Counted from the first letter of the stretch, positions 1 through 7,998 are shown. The stretch: 26,540 nt of DNA from Chloroflexota bacterium (GCA_902810755.1 CADDYT010000080.1:1-26540), one strand, 5' to 3'. Translations and numbers: made by a program. The notes: generated by a model not told the origin, from the sequence alone.

Positions 1-1
1 G

Positions 2-95
2 AATAGAGGAACAAGGAACGAGCATCCAGGCGGGCGAGCAAGCGGTTGCAACCGCTTGCTCGCCCGCCTGGATGCTCGTTCCTTGTTCCTCTATT
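2..95. repeat. Perfect 94-bp palindrome downstream of the heptose isomerase gene
   Basis: Bases 2-48 are the exact reverse complement of 49-95, with no spacer; the centre is GGTTGCAACC at 44-53. Bases 1 and 96 do not pair, so both ends are defined. The right end overlaps the TAA stop of the minus-strand isomerase gene (94-96). In RNA it could form a hairpin of roughly 45 base pairs at the end of the five-gene minus-strand set. It may act as a terminator or mRNA-stabilising end, but there is no typical U-run. Perfect spacerless palindromes are unstable in cloning, so a miniature repeat or an assembly artefact at a contig edge cannot be excluded. Confidence 0.9.
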
Positions 96-690
96 AATTT
101 GTTGTCGTGGCAAGTTCCAGGTTGCGGGCGTAGGAGCGGACAACTTCGCGCATGTGGCGGGTGATGATATGGGCGAGAATCATGTGCGCGTCCTCTTCCT
201 GTTCGATATTCTGGCCCGGCGCCAGCACATAGGCATCGACGATATCTTTGATCTTGCCTCCTCTGGCCCCCAGCAGGCCGATGGTACAGGCACGCGAACG
301 CTTCGCCAGCGTCAGGGCATTCATCACATTGGGCGAGTTTCCGCTGGTGCTGATACCAATGGCGACATCGCCTGGCTCGACCAGGTTGGCGAGCTGCTCG
401 GCGAAGATGTGTTCGTAGGCGGTATCGTTGCTCCACGCCGTGATGAGAGGAACGTGATCGGTTAAGGAAATAGCTTTCACACGGGGCGCGTTGGGCATAA
501 TGGTGTTCTTTGCCAGGTCGAGCGCAAAGTGGGAAGCCGTCGCGGCGCTGCCCCCGTTGCCCATGATGAAGATGCGATGTCCGTTATAATAGGCTTCCTC
601 AAGCAGGTGCAGCACTTGCTGGAGATTTGCCAGCGAAATGGCCTGTACCATCTGCTCCAACTCGCTAAAATACTGACTGATCGGCTCCAA
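94..690 (-). CDS. gmhA: SIS-domain phosphosugar isomerase, D-sedoheptulose-7-phosphate isomerase-like
   Basis: The 198-residue product is a single SIS domain, the usual length for GmhA/DiaA-type proteins. Family signatures are GNGGSAATASHFA in the first third and ISTSGNSPNV near the middle, which form the phosphosugar site. GmhA converts sedoheptulose 7-phosphate to D-glycero-D-manno-heptose 7-phosphate in the cytoplasm, the first step of nucleotide-activated heptose synthesis. The adjacent upstream gene resembles the kinase for exactly this product, which supports GmhA over DiaA. The chosen start is TTG at 688-690, with GAAGG about nine bases upstream; there is no ATG at this point, and the first internal Met would remove the N-terminal helix. 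It is the last gene of the minus-strand set, and its stop lies inside a perfect palindrome. GmhB and the heptose nucleotidyltransferase are not in the window. Confidence 0.85.
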   Translation of the reverse strand: MEPISQYFSELEQMVQAISLANLQQVLHLLEEAYYNGHRIFIMGNGGSAATASHFALDLAKNTIMPNAPRVKAISLTDHVPLITAWSNDTAYEHIFAEQLANLVEPGDVAIGISTSGNSPNVMNALTLAKRSRACTIGLLGARGGKIKDIVDAYVLAPGQNIEQEEDAHMILAHIITRHMREVVRSYARNLELATTTN

Positions 691-702
691 TGTCTTGTAC
701 CT

Positions 703-850
703 TCTTCCTTACACTACACTTCACATAATAGACGCGCTTACCTGCCTCGTGCCTTCGCTTGACCTTTTCAGGTTTTGACGGTATACCTTCCCTGAAGGAG
801 CGCGGCAGAAACCAGACTTTACCTATCTCCCGTTTGGGATTGAAATAAAA
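703..850 (-). repeat. Intergenic repeat copy B, partner of 3941-4085
   Basis: On the plus strand this stretch aligns over about 145 bases with 3941-4085. The best-conserved part is CGGCAGAA-x-CCAGAC (803-816 here, 4034-4047 in the partner) and then GGGATTGAAA-x-TAAAAC at the edge. In both copies a small CCC...GGG hairpin precedes ATTGAAA, but the hairpin bases differ (CCCGTTTGGG here, CCCGCTTACGGG there). In this copy the conserved end covers the last codons and stop of the kinase gene; the rest fills the gap before the isomerase. By eye, overall identity is around 60 percent. Its function is unknown. Confidence 0.55.
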
Positions 851-1857
851 CTGGCGACGTTGAGAATGACCTTCGCGCCCTGCTGCTCGAAGCGGAAATT
901 CATGCGTTTCAGCCCGCGCTCCTCCAGCGCCCGCGTGACTGCGTCCTGCCGCGCTTCCGGGCAGTAGAGCATGAGGAAGCCACCGCCGCCGGCCCCGGTG
1001 ATCTTGCCGCCCAGCGCCCCGTGTTCCAGCGCCTGGCCGTAGCACTCATCGATAAAATCGGTGGAGAGGCCGGGGGCGAGACGACGTTTTTCCTGCCAGG
1101 AATAGTGCAGCAGGCTCGCAAACTCGTCCAGTTCTCCCTTTTCCAGACAGCGTTGCACCTCTACCGCGACCTGCTTGATGTTATGCAGCGCCTGCAAGAC
1201 CGATTCATCCTGCTGTTCGGTCGATTTGCGCTGGTGTTTGAGAATCGAGGTCGACTCCCGCGAGTTGCCGGTAAAAAAGAGCATCAGACGGTGCTCTAAT
1301 GCCTGATAGACCTCACGCTCGATATTGAGCGGCTCAACGGTGACGCCCTCGCTGCTAAAGGTGATTCTGTTCAGTCCGCCGAACGAGGCAGCATACTGAT
1401 CCTGCTTGCCAATCGGCATGCCCATTTTTTGAATTTCAATAAAAGAAGCCAGTTCGGCGATCTGCTGCTTGGTCATGGGCTGCTCGAGCAGGGTAGAGAT
1501 GGCATGCACCATCGTCACGGCAGCCGCGCTGGAAGAACCCAGACCCGTGCCGGGCGGGACCTCGCTGGCAACAAAGAGGTTGATACCCCGGCGAATACCA
1601 AAATGATGAAGAATCGCTTTGGGCAGGGCCAGATCACCATTCCAGAAGAGATCATTGTAGGGAGAATGACGGAACAGGGAACGATAATCGGCTGAAATGA
1701 CCTGCAGATCGTCGGATTCATCGGTGGTAATCACGGCATAAAAGTATTTATTAATGGAGGTACTGACGACAAGGCCACCATACTTCATGTAATATGCCGC
1801 AAGATCAGTTCCTCCTCCACCAAAGCTAATACGCATAGGCGCCCTGGCAATAAGCAT
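823..1857 (-). CDS. hddA: GHMP-family kinase, D-glycero-D-manno-heptose 7-phosphate kinase-like
   Basis: The 345-residue product is a GHMP-superfamily sugar kinase. Near the N-terminus is RISFGGGGTDL, typical of heptose 7-phosphate and fucose-type kinases. The ATP-binding motif PPGTGLGSSSAAAV starts at residue 101, and the C-terminal glycine-rich motif KITGAGGGGFLML is present. The likely reaction is ATP-dependent phosphorylation of D-glycero-D-manno-heptose 7-phosphate at C1 on the route to GDP-heptose; the following SIS isomerase makes the substrate. Start: an in-frame extension to 1938 exists, but the ATG at 1855-1857 has AAGGAGAG at a suitable distance, and homologues start at this MLIARAP-type sequence. 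The last residues are encoded by the conserved edge of a repeat shared with 3941-4085, so the natural C-terminus may have been altered by that element. A fucokinase-like activity is the main alternative. Confidence 0.82.
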   Translation of the reverse strand: MLIARAPMRISFGGGGTDLAAYYMKYGGLVVSTSINKYFYAVITTDESDDLQVISADYRSLFRHSPYNDLFWNGDLALPKAILHHFGIRRGINLFVASEVPPGTGLGSSSAAAVTMVHAISTLLEQPMTKQQIAELASFIEIQKMGMPIGKQDQYAASFGGLNRITFSSEGVTVEPLNIEREVYQALEHRLMLFFTGNSRESTSILKHQRKSTEQQDESVLQALHNIKQVAVEVQRCLEKGELDEFASLLHYSWQEKRRLAPGLSTDFIDECYGQALEHGALGGKITGAGGGGFLMLYCPEARQDAVTRALEERGLKRMNFRFEQQGAKVILNVASFISIPNGR

Positions 1858-1885
1858 ATGTTCCGTCTCTCCTTTTTCAGATATA

Positions 1886-2007
1886 AACTTTGACCAATAG
1901 CCAGCACACAGACGCCAATGACGAAACCGAACGATCAAAATCGGGAATGGAGCGGTGATATCGCAGTAAGGGAATACCCCTCATTTCCGGTTTCGATTGT
2001 CAAAGTT
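1886..2007 (-). other. Nested inverted repeats in the leader of the heptose kinase gene
   Basis: The 185-base gap between sat and the kinase contains two nested complementary pairs. The outer pair is AACTTTGAC (1886-1894) with GTCAAAGTT (1999-2007). The inner pair is CGAAACCG (1922-1929, preceded by CAATGA) with CGGTTTCGATTG (1988-1999), leaving a two-base bulge. In the minus-strand transcript this would be a long two-part stem upstream of the kinase start. An alternative pairing exists between 1910-1925 and 2006-2020. It could be a leader RNA or a processing site. No known riboswitch class is recognised. Confidence 0.35.
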
Positions 2008-2042
2008 CGTCATCGCGTCTGTAGACATCGGTTCTGGTTATA

Positions 2043-3212
2043 TCACGCCACCGGTTGCTTCATAGCTTCAATCAGGATTTGAGCCACCTCCGGGCGCGAG
2101 AATTCGCGTGGGGGCATCTGTCCGGCCTGAAGCATCTGGCGCACCTTCGTGCCGCTGAGCGTGACGTGCTGCTCGTTGCCGTGCGGGCAGGTCTTCGATG
2201 AGGCCATGGAGTCGCAGACGCGGCAGAAGAAGGTGTGGTCGAAGAACATGGGCGTGATACCCAGTTTCGCCGGGTCGAAGTTGGCGAAGATGTAGTGAGC
2301 ATCATAGGTGCCGTAGTAGTTGCCGACGCCGGCGTGGTCGCGACCAACGATGAAATGCGAGCAGCCGTAGTTCTTGCGCATCAGGGCGTGGAAGACGGCC
2401 TCGCGCGGCCCGGCATAACGCATGGCAGCGGGCAGGACGCCCAGGATAACACGGTCAGCCGGATAGTAGTTTTCCAGCAGCGCCTCGTAGCAGCGCATGC
2501 GCACGGCGGCGGGAATATCGTCGCCTTTGGTATCGCCCACCAGCGGGTGCAGATAGAGGCCATCGACGGTCTCCAGGGCGCATTTCTGGATGTATTCGTG
2601 CGCGCGATGTACAGGATTGCGCGTCTGAAAGGCCACGATGCGTTTCCAGCCGCGCTCCTCGAAGAGCTGGCGCGACTGCGTGGGGGTGTAGCGATACTGC
2701 GCGAACGCCTGCGGCTGCAAGTCAACTACGCGCACCGGCCCGCCCAGCAGCACATCGCCCTGCGCGTAGAGAACCTTCACGCCGGGGTGGGCATCCTCGG
2801 TTGTGCGATAGACCTGGCTGGCCTCATGTTCTTTGTCGTAGCCATACTTCTCTTCGACCGTCATCACCGCCTGCAGCGCGCCCTCAGCATTGACCAGGGC
2901 GACCTGCGAGCCTTCTTTGATCAATTCCGCCTGCTCCGCCTCGACGGAGAGCGTGATGGGAATGGACCAGGGCAGACCGTTGGACAGGTGCATGCTATCG
3001 ACGACGCTGAGGTAGTCGGCCCGCGTCATGAAGCCGCTGAGGGGGCTATAGGCCCCGTTTGCCAGCATTTCGAGATCGGCAAGCTGGCGTGAGCCAACAG
3101 TGATCTGCGGCAATCCCTGCGCGCGTTCAATCAAAGCCGGGCGCTCTGCCTCGCTCGCCATATTGATAATCAGTTCTCCCCCGTGAGGGGCAATCAGTGT
3201 ATTACCAGTCAT
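2043..3212 (-). CDS. sat: Sulfate adenylyltransferase (ATP sulfurylase), single-subunit type
   Basis: The 389-residue product matches the length and layout of bacterial homo-oligomeric ATP sulfurylase. It makes adenosine 5'-phosphosulfate (APS) and pyrophosphate from ATP and sulfate in the cytoplasm. The nucleotide-binding motif [10 protein letters not shown] is visible, followed by [13 protein letters not shown] and the GRDHAGVG loop. A zinc-type cluster C330-x2-C333-x8-C342-P-H near the C-terminus is like that of thermophile and Gram-positive enzymes. There is no fused APS kinase domain; that activity is the next gene upstream (34-base gap), so the two act in sequence to make PAPS. The ATG at 3210-3212 has GAAGGTG eight bases upstream. 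No APS/PAPS reductase is in the window, so whether the product feeds cysteine synthesis or sulfation is open. Confidence 0.97.
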   Translation of the reverse strand: MTGNTLIAPHGGELIINMASEAERPALIERAQGLPQITVGSRQLADLEMLANGAYSPLSGFMTRADYLSVVDSMHLSNGLPWSIPITLSVEAEQAELIKEGSQVALVNAEGALQAVMTVEEKYGYDKEHEASQVYRTTEDAHPGVKVLYAQGDVLLGGPVRVVDLQPQAFAQYRYTPTQSRQLFEERGWKRIVAFQTRNPVHRAHEYIQKCALETVDGLYLHPLVGDTKGDDIPAAVRMRCYEALLENYYPADRVILGVLPAAMRYAGPREAVFHALMRKNYGCSHFIVGRDHAGVGNYYGTYDAHYIFANFDPAKLGITPMFFDHTFFCRVCDSMASSKTCPHGNEQHVTLSGTKVRQMLQAGQMPPREFSRPEVAQILIEAMKQPVA

Positions 3213-3246
3213 GGTTTGTTCACCTTCTAGCCTGTAGAGTGTACCC

Positions 3247-3846
3247 TTACAGATAGCCGAGCGCGGTCAGACGCTCGGTGACAACTTTCTCATCCTCTTC
3301 ACGCGCCTCTTCCGGCTCGAGGTAGCCAAGCTCTTCCAGTTTGGCGAAGATGCGGGCGACGCTCTCTTCTACGGTCTCTTTATCGGTCTCAATGACGAGT
3401 TCAGGATGCTCCGGCTCCTCGTAGGGGTCGTCGACGCCGGTGAAACCCTTGATTTTGCCCTCGTCTACCAGCTTATACAGGCCCTTGACATCACGCTGGC
3501 GGCAGACTTCGATGGGGCATTTGACGTAGACTTCGACGAAATTGCCGATCTGCTGGCGCGCCCACTCGCGAGCTTCGCGGTAGGGCGAGATGGCAGCCGA
3601 AATACAGGCCACGCCGTTGCGCGTCAGCAGGCTGCACACAAAAGCGATGCGCTTGATGTTGGTATCGCGGTCCTCGCGGCTGAAGCCCAGGCCTTTGCTC
3701 AGATGCGTGCGCACCACGTCGCCATCCAGAATCTCCACGTTGCGACCGCGCGCCTGCAAACGCTGCTCGATAGCTTCAGAAAGCGTGCTTTTGCCGGCGC
3801 CTGAGAGGCCAGTAAACCAGATTGTGAAACCGGTAGTGTTTGCCAT
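3247..3846 (-). CDS. cysC: Adenylyl-sulfate kinase (APS kinase)
   Basis: The 199-residue product phosphorylates APS at the 3' position to give PAPS, the universal sulfate donor. The P-loop GLSGAGKST is at residues 13-21, followed by the family motifs [20 protein letters not shown] and, around residue 100, [11 protein letters not shown]. Length is normal for the stand-alone enzyme. The open frame could extend upstream to 3945, but the start at 3844-3846 has AAGGAG about twelve bases before it and gives the usual N-terminus; the extra upstream part is cysteine-rich and unlike the family. It lies between the AlkP-superfamily gene and sat on the same strand. The 232-base gap upstream holds a repeat element and possibly a promoter of its own. 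Confidence 0.96.
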   Translation of the reverse strand: MANTTGFTIWFTGLSGAGKSTLSEAIEQRLQARGRNVEILDGDVVRTHLSKGLGFSREDRDTNIKRIAFVCSLLTRNGVACISAAISPYREAREWARQQIGNFVEVYVKCPIEVCRQRDVKGLYKLVDEGKIKGFTGVDDPYEEPEHPELVIETDKETVEESVARIFAKLEELGYLEPEEAREEDEKVVTERLTALGYL

Positions 3847-3940
3847 GTATATCTCATTCTCCTTGTTTTTCACTGCTGTGTTGGCATATTCCAACATTTC
3901 CATGTATACATACCCACAGCTACATGTCACGGGCATGTAG

Positions 3941-4085
3941 AGCATTTCGCTTCACACCAGTGAGCTTGCTCTTCCCAATGTCTTTGGACCTGACTTTTTC
4001 GGGTCTGCTGAATATACGTCTCCAACAGGGAATCGGCAGAAGCCAGACCTTTTCCCGAACCCGCTTACGGGATTGAAACTAAAAC
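3941..4085 (-). repeat. Intergenic repeat copy A, with a CRISPR-repeat-like edge
   Basis: This is the partner of 703-850. The edge next to the AlkP-superfamily gene reads CCCGCTTACGGGATTGAAAC (4060-4079): a four-base hairpin followed by ATTGAAAC, the ending seen in many CRISPR repeats. There is only one unit and no spacer series, so it is not an array. On the minus strand the element begins within the TAG stop of the AlkP gene and ends before cysC. Both copies therefore start at a gene's 3' end inside the same operon-like set, which suggests insertion or duplication at 3' ends. Confidence 0.55.
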
Positions 4086-5482
4086 GCTTTGCCCTGCATA
4101 TCGGCTGGCACCGGCACATCCAGTTGTTTGAGGATGGTAGGGGCCATATCCATCAATTGCAGGCCGCTCAGTTCGCGCCCGCCCGCGCCTTCATGGACAT
4201 CGGGGTCGTGTTTGATGACGATGCCGAATTGCGCGTGGTTGCAGTCATCGGGACCGATGTCGTTCTCAAAGGTGTAGACCGAGCCGTGACCGACGGTGCC
4301 GACGGAACGCCAGTAGAGGTCGCCGAAGTAGACGATCAGGTCGGGCGGAACGCCGTTGCATTCCTGATAGACTTCCTGCGGCTTGTAGACGGTAGTGCCG
4401 ATGTTAACGCCATTGGGGTCAACAATGGCCTCGAATTTCGCCTTCAGTTCGTTGCGCAGGGCCTCAACCTCATCCGGCCTGACAATGCCCTGCGGCTCGC
4501 GCCCCTCAATGTTGAGGAAGATGCGCGCGTAGTAGCCGCCATCACCCCAGACCTTCGTTTTGCTCCAGTCAATCTCGCACTTATCAATGGGCGTCAATTT
4601 GCTCGGCTGCGATTTCAGCGTCAGGTAGCCCTCGCGAATGAGCCACTCGTTGACGCAGATGCCGCCGTCCATCTTCTTGGCGCCGTGATCGGAGACGATG
4701 AAGACGGTGGTGTTTTCCAGGTCCACCAGCTCCAGAATCTGCCCGATCTCGCTATCGATGTAGCGGTAGTAGTCGTGGATGCTGTTGTTCAGGCGGGGAT
4801 TGACCTCGTACTTGTGGTGCGTCGGGTCGTGGAACTTCCACAGGCCGTGATGAATGCGGTCGGTTCCCATCTCCACGAACATGAAGAAATCCCAGTCCTT
4901 CTCCACGAGCCAGCGTTTGACCAGCTTGAAGCGTTTTTCGGTCATGGTGTAAATCTGGCGCAGCAGGTAATCCTTGTCTTCCGTGCGGAAATTCGGCACG
5001 TCAACCAGGTAATCGCCCACGATGGCCTCGATCTCCCGCATAGCAGAAGCAGGATAGGTGTAGGGTTTGTCAGGATTTTTCGTGGAAGGGGAGAGGAAGC
5101 AGCCGACCTGAATGCCGTTCACCGGCTTCGGGGGGTAGGTCTGCGGCACGCCAATGGTGACAACTTTCTTGCCTGAGCGCGAGAGGACATCCCAGACGCG
5201 GTCAACCTTCACCGAGCTGGCATTGGCCAGCACCTGCTTCTCATACGAGTAATCGCCGCGATTGCGGAAGCCATAGAAGCCGAGAGTGCCAGGGTCTTTA
5301 CTGGACATCATCGAACTCCAGGCGGGGACGGTGATAGCGGGAATGCAGCTTTCAAGCTTGCCCCAGACGCCGTCATCCATCACTCGTTTGAAGTTTGGTA
5401 GCTCATCGCGCCATTGCTCAAACACCAGTTCCGGTGGGGCGCAGTCCAGCCCTATGACCAGAACCTTTTTTCGCCGGGCCAT
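4079..5482 (-). CDS. Alkaline-phosphatase-superfamily protein (type I phosphodiesterase/nucleotide pyrophosphatase-like)
   Basis: The 467-residue product has the alkaline phosphatase superfamily fold signatures. Asp13 in VLVIGLDCAPPE is a likely metal ligand and Thr51 in ITVPAWSSM the likely nucleophile. FVEMGTDRIHHGLW carries an Asp/His metal pair and VSDHGAKKMDGG a further Asp-His pair. No signal peptide or membrane segment is seen, so it is probably cytoplasmic. The family hydrolyses phosphodiesters, phosphomonoesters or sulfate esters; the substrate cannot be read from the sequence. Its position first in a set with APS kinase and ATP sulfurylase suggests a role in nucleotide turnover (for example the adenosine bisphosphate left after sulfation) or in modifying a phosphorylated or sulfated glycan. 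The ATG at 5480-5482 has AGGAG nine bases upstream. Residue assignments are by motif only. Confidence 0.85.
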   Translation of the reverse strand: MARRKKVLVIGLDCAPPELVFEQWRDELPNFKRVMDDGVWGKLESCIPAITVPAWSSMMSSKDPGTLGFYGFRNRGDYSYEKQVLANASSVKVDRVWDVLSRSGKKVVTIGVPQTYPPKPVNGIQVGCFLSPSTKNPDKPYTYPASAMREIEAIVGDYLVDVPNFRTEDKDYLLRQIYTMTEKRFKLVKRWLVEKDWDFFMFVEMGTDRIHHGLWKFHDPTHHKYEVNPRLNNSIHDYYRYIDSEIGQILELVDLENTTVFIVSDHGAKKMDGGICVNEWLIREGYLTLKSQPSKLTPIDKCEIDWSKTKVWGDGGYYARIFLNIEGREPQGIVRPDEVEALRNELKAKFEAIVDPNGVNIGTTVYKPQEVYQECNGVPPDLIVYFGDLYWRSVGTVGHGSVYTFENDIGPDDCNHAQFGIVIKHDPDVHEGAGGRELSGLQLMDMAPTILKQLDVPVPADMQGKAF

Positions 5483-6103
5483 ACAATACTTCTCCTAATC
5501 TAGCCAGTACCTCTTGCTCTGTCGGACAGCAACCTTCAGCGGTTCAACTTTCGTTCTTTTCTGCTGTCGCTTGCGCTCTATCAATGAAGATATATGTTTC
5601 AATATCGCTCTGTCTTGCAATCTCAACAGGGTTGCCCATCCATTCGATTGCCAGTGGCGGCATACCTCGAATACAGTAGTGAGCATACCACCCACAACAG
5701 ATGAAAAGGATTGTTGCGCAGTGAAGATGTGGTTGTAAATTCCTGCATGTAGTTATATTTACTCAACCACCCTGTCCGGCAAAGCCTTCTAAGAAATGTA
5801 ACGACTGTTGCAATTTATAGTATCATCTTCCTTCCAGATAGGCAACTGGTACTAGATCAGAAACATGCGTTACAACTATCGCTATTTTCCCTGGTCGGCC
5901 AGGTTCTGCTTCGCTGCCGCTCAGCATGCGGGGACGGTTTCAATGGCTTGCGATGAGCTTCACACATTTTCTGTTGCGAGCAATACAGCAGCGAGAGGCC
6001 AAAAAAGTGTATAGTATAGAAAGTCAGTTGCAGCGACCTGTCCGTTGGGAAAGGCCGCCCGCGATAGATGCTGTTTCGTACAACGAAAGAAAGGATCGAC
6101 ACA
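5483..6103. other. Divergent intergenic region between the glycan/sulfate set and ino1
   Basis: This 621-base region separates two divergent genes and holds no convincing gene; short open frames here look non-coding. An imperfect hairpin, GTGGTTGTAAAT (5729-5740) with ATTTACTCAACCAC (5757-5770), is visible. A weak sigma-A-like promoter on the minus strand could be TTGCCT (5840-5845) and TACTAT (5817-5822) with 17-base spacing, pointing at the AlkP/cysC/sat set. On the plus strand there is a TATAGT-like -10 near 6010-6015 without a good -35. Long leaders on both sides leave room for regulation. Confidence 0.35.
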
Positions 6104-7255
6104 ATGGGTAAGAAGAAAGTGCGTGTAGCAATCATTGGGGTAGGAAACTGTGCCAGTTCGCTGGTGCAGGGCGTCCATTATTATCGCGATGCTCAACCTG
6201 ATGACTTTGTTCCCGGATTGATGCATGTCAATCTAGGTGGCTATCACATCAGCGATATAGAATTCTCCGCAGCTTTCGATATTGATCAGAATAAAGTAGG
6301 GAAAGATCTCGGCGAGGCGATCTATGCGCCGCCAAACAATACCTATCGTTTCGCGGATGTGCCGAAGCTGGGCGCGCCGGTCTACCGGGGGATGACGCAT
6401 GACGGGCTGGGCAAGTACCTCTCGCAGGTGATTAGAAAAGCGCCGAGGCAGACAGACGATATTGTGCATATTCTCAAAGATACCGGCACGGATGTGATCA
6501 TCAACTACCTGCCGGTCGGCTCGGAGACGGCGACCAAGTGGTATGTGGAGCAAATTTTGCAGGCGGGGGTTGGCTTCGTCAACTGCATTCCGGTCTTTAT
6601 CGCGCGCGAGCAATACTGGCAGGATCGTTTCAAAGAGGCGCACCTGCCGATGATCGGGGATGATATCAAGAGCCAGGTGGGCGCAACTATTGTTCACCGC
6701 ATGCTGGCGCGCCTCTTCCGCGAGCGTGGCGTCAAACTGGAGCGCACGATGCAGTTGAATGTCGGCGGCAACACCGACTTCTACAATATGCTGGAACGCG
6801 AGCGGCTGGAATCGAAGAAGATTAGCAAGACCAACGCAGTGACGAGCCAGCTCGACTACGATCTGGGCGGGGAGAATGTCCACATCGGCCCCTCGGACTA
6901 CGTGGCGTGGCTGGCGGATCGCAAATGGGCCTACATTCGCCTGGAAGGGCGCACCTTCGGCGATGTGCCGTTGAACGTCGAACTGAAGCTGGAAGTCTGG
7001 GACTCGCCCAACTCGGCAGGCGTGGTGATCGACGCGGTACGTATGGTGAAGCTGGCCCTCGACCGGGGCATCAGCGGAACGCTGGAAGGCCCCAGCGCCT
7101 ACCTGATGAAGTCCCCTCCGGTGCAGTACCACGACGATATCGCCCGCGAGATGACCGAAGCCTTCATTCAGGACGAGCGCATGACCCCGACTGCCCCGGC
7201 CCCCACCGTCTCTGAGCAGGCCAACGGCCATAAAGAGCAGGCAAGCATCGAATAG
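6104..7255 (+). CDS. ino1: Inositol-3-phosphate synthase (myo-inositol-1-phosphate synthase), short prokaryotic type
   Basis: The 383-residue product closely follows the short actinobacterial/archaeal type of inositol phosphate synthase. It converts glucose 6-phosphate to myo-inositol 3-phosphate using NAD, the first step to inositol, phosphatidylinositol or inositol-based solutes. The NAD-binding start [16 protein letters not shown] is near the N-terminus. Other family stretches are [27 protein letters not shown] [14 protein letters not shown], and [13 protein letters not shown]. The start is taken at ATG 6104-6106, nine bases after AAAGGA; the frame opens at 6068 but the extra residues are not family-like. 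It is monocistronic, convergent with csrA, with a long inverted repeat between them. It might supply inositol for the same envelope glycolipids as the divergent cluster, but that is inference. Confidence 0.96.
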   Translation: MGKKKVRVAIIGVGNCASSLVQGVHYYRDAQPDDFVPGLMHVNLGGYHISDIEFSAAFDIDQNKVGKDLGEAIYAPPNNTYRFADVPKLGAPVYRGMTHDGLGKYLSQVIRKAPRQTDDIVHILKDTGTDVIINYLPVGSETATKWYVEQILQAGVGFVNCIPVFIAREQYWQDRFKEAHLPMIGDDIKSQVGATIVHRMLARLFRERGVKLERTMQLNVGGNTDFYNMLERERLESKKISKTNAVTSQLDYDLGGENVHIGPSDYVAWLADRKWAYIRLEGRTFGDVPLNVELKLEVWDSPNSAGVVIDAVRMVKLALDRGISGTLEGPSAYLMKSPPVQYHDDIAREMTEAFIQDERMTPTAPAPTVSEQANGHKEQASIE

Positions 7256-7303
7256 GCAGAGAAGAGACTGGGAGCAGGCCCGCGCCGCCGGGCGGCTTCA
7301 AAG

Positions 7304-7410
7304 AACGCAGGCCACCGGCAAGAGGTGGCCCTACTATACTACGACGGCTTCTCAAACTCCATGAAGCGTATCGTGTATAGTAGGGCCACCTCTCGCCGGT
7401 GGCCTGCGTT
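7304..7410. repeat. Long inverted repeat between ino1 and csrA
   Basis: The arms at 7304-7339 and 7375-7410 are 36 bases each and complementary except for one position, where A faces C (the other strand would allow G-U). The 35-base loop has a further small GCTTC/GAAGC stem. The arm contains CACCGGC(A/G)AGAGGTGGCC followed by CTACTATAC. It sits between the 3' ends of convergent genes, so it can serve as a bidirectional terminator. Its length and near perfection also fit a dispersed palindromic repeat element. Only this copy is in the window. Confidence 0.85.
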
Positions 7411-7440
7411 GAGCCTGAGTAGCTTTTCGCCTTTATTCTT

Positions 7441-7635
7441 TCATCGTTGCGGCACAGGGGGATCAGGGACGATTTGCTTCTCGACGTAGCGCAAAAGTTC
7501 CTCGCGTACAATCGTTACGTCTGCCGGGGCGCTGATACCGATCTTAACGCGCTCACCTTCAACTGCCAGCACGGAGATATGAATGGAACCGGCGAGGACA
7601 ATGCTCTCACCAACCTTCCGCCGTAATACCAGCAT
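7441..7635 (-). CDS. csrA: Carbon storage regulator CsrA, translational regulator
   Basis: The 64-residue product is a full-length CsrA, a small dimeric RNA-binding protein that controls translation and mRNA stability at GGA-containing leaders. It begins MLVLRRKVGESI, and both residues shown to be critical in E. coli CsrA, Leu4 and Arg44 (in TIVREE), are present. In many bacteria csrA lies with flagellar genes and is held by FliW. Here it follows a FlgM-like anti-sigma gene (78-base gap) and a sigma-28-type gene on the same strand, with no FliW or flagellar structural gene in view. The gene ends near a long inverted repeat shared with ino1. Confidence 0.97.
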   Translation of the reverse strand: MLVLRRKVGESIVLAGSIHISVLAVEGERVKIGISAPADVTIVREELLRYVEKQIVPDPPVPQR

Positions 7636-7713
7636 TAAGAACTCCCTTCTTCTGATTTGCCTCCTATCTTTTTAAGAGACGCAAGGACAACACCGGGCGG
7701 GTAATATTTCTCA

Positions 7714-7998
7714 TCAGGAACTTTGAATCATCTTCTCGGCCAGCGCGTGGCTATCAACTATATATGTTCCACCTCCGACCTGAGCGCGCAGCGTCTCGAC
7801 GCGGGCGGTTCGTTGCGCGGAAAACCGATCAGCCGTCTCCAGAGCAGGCTTGATGAGTCGCTGTTTATCCGCCCTCTTCACGCGAGTACGAGTCTTCCAG
7901 GGGACCTGACCCTGTCCGTGGCCGCGTTCCCGCGCCCCTCGCCGGGACAACGGCCCCTGCGCCGTCTGTGCCAGAGACAGATATGTTTTTGCTTTCAC
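7714..7998 (-). CDS. FlgM-like anti-sigma-28 factor (probable)
   Basis: The 94-residue basic product ends in a stretch that fits the FlgM sigma-28-binding region: RVETLRAQVGGGTYIVDS (about residues 65-82) followed by HALAEKMIQSS, compared with the family pattern of R-V-x2-L/I-R, then G-x-Y-x-V-D, then A-x-x-I/L-A-x-x-M/L. The N-terminal half is rich in Arg, Lys and Gly and not family-like, as expected for the disordered part of FlgM. The start is GTG at 7996-7998, with AGAGGA just upstream; no ATG is available. The gene lies directly between a sigma-28-type gene and csrA on the same strand, which strongly supports the call. The opposite strand also has an open frame here, but without family similarity. 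FlgM binds sigma-28 and keeps it from core polymerase. Confidence 0.75.
   Translation of the reverse strand: MKAKTYLSLAQTAQGPLSRRGARERGHGQGQVPWKTRTRVKRADKQRLIKPALETADRFSAQRTARVETLRAQVGGGTYIVDSHALAEKMIQSS

Noticed and set aside
4060..4085. CRISPR-repeat-like hairpin followed by ATTGAAAC
   Set aside because: There is only one unit at this place, no spacers, and the related copy is 3.2 kb away in another gap; no cas genes are present. It is treated as a dispersed repeat instead.
4073..5176. Long open frame (367 codons) on the plus strand across the AlkP-superfamily gene
   Set aside because: The product is repetitive in Val, Asp and Ala without motifs, and the opposite strand encodes a protein with clear catalytic signatures.
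5857..6226. Short open frames on the minus strand upstream of ino1
   Set aside because: They overlap the ino1 start, lack binding sites and show no protein-like composition.
6233..7231. Minus-strand open frame (332 codons) opposite ino1
   Set aside because: It has no family features and the ino1 reading is unambiguous.
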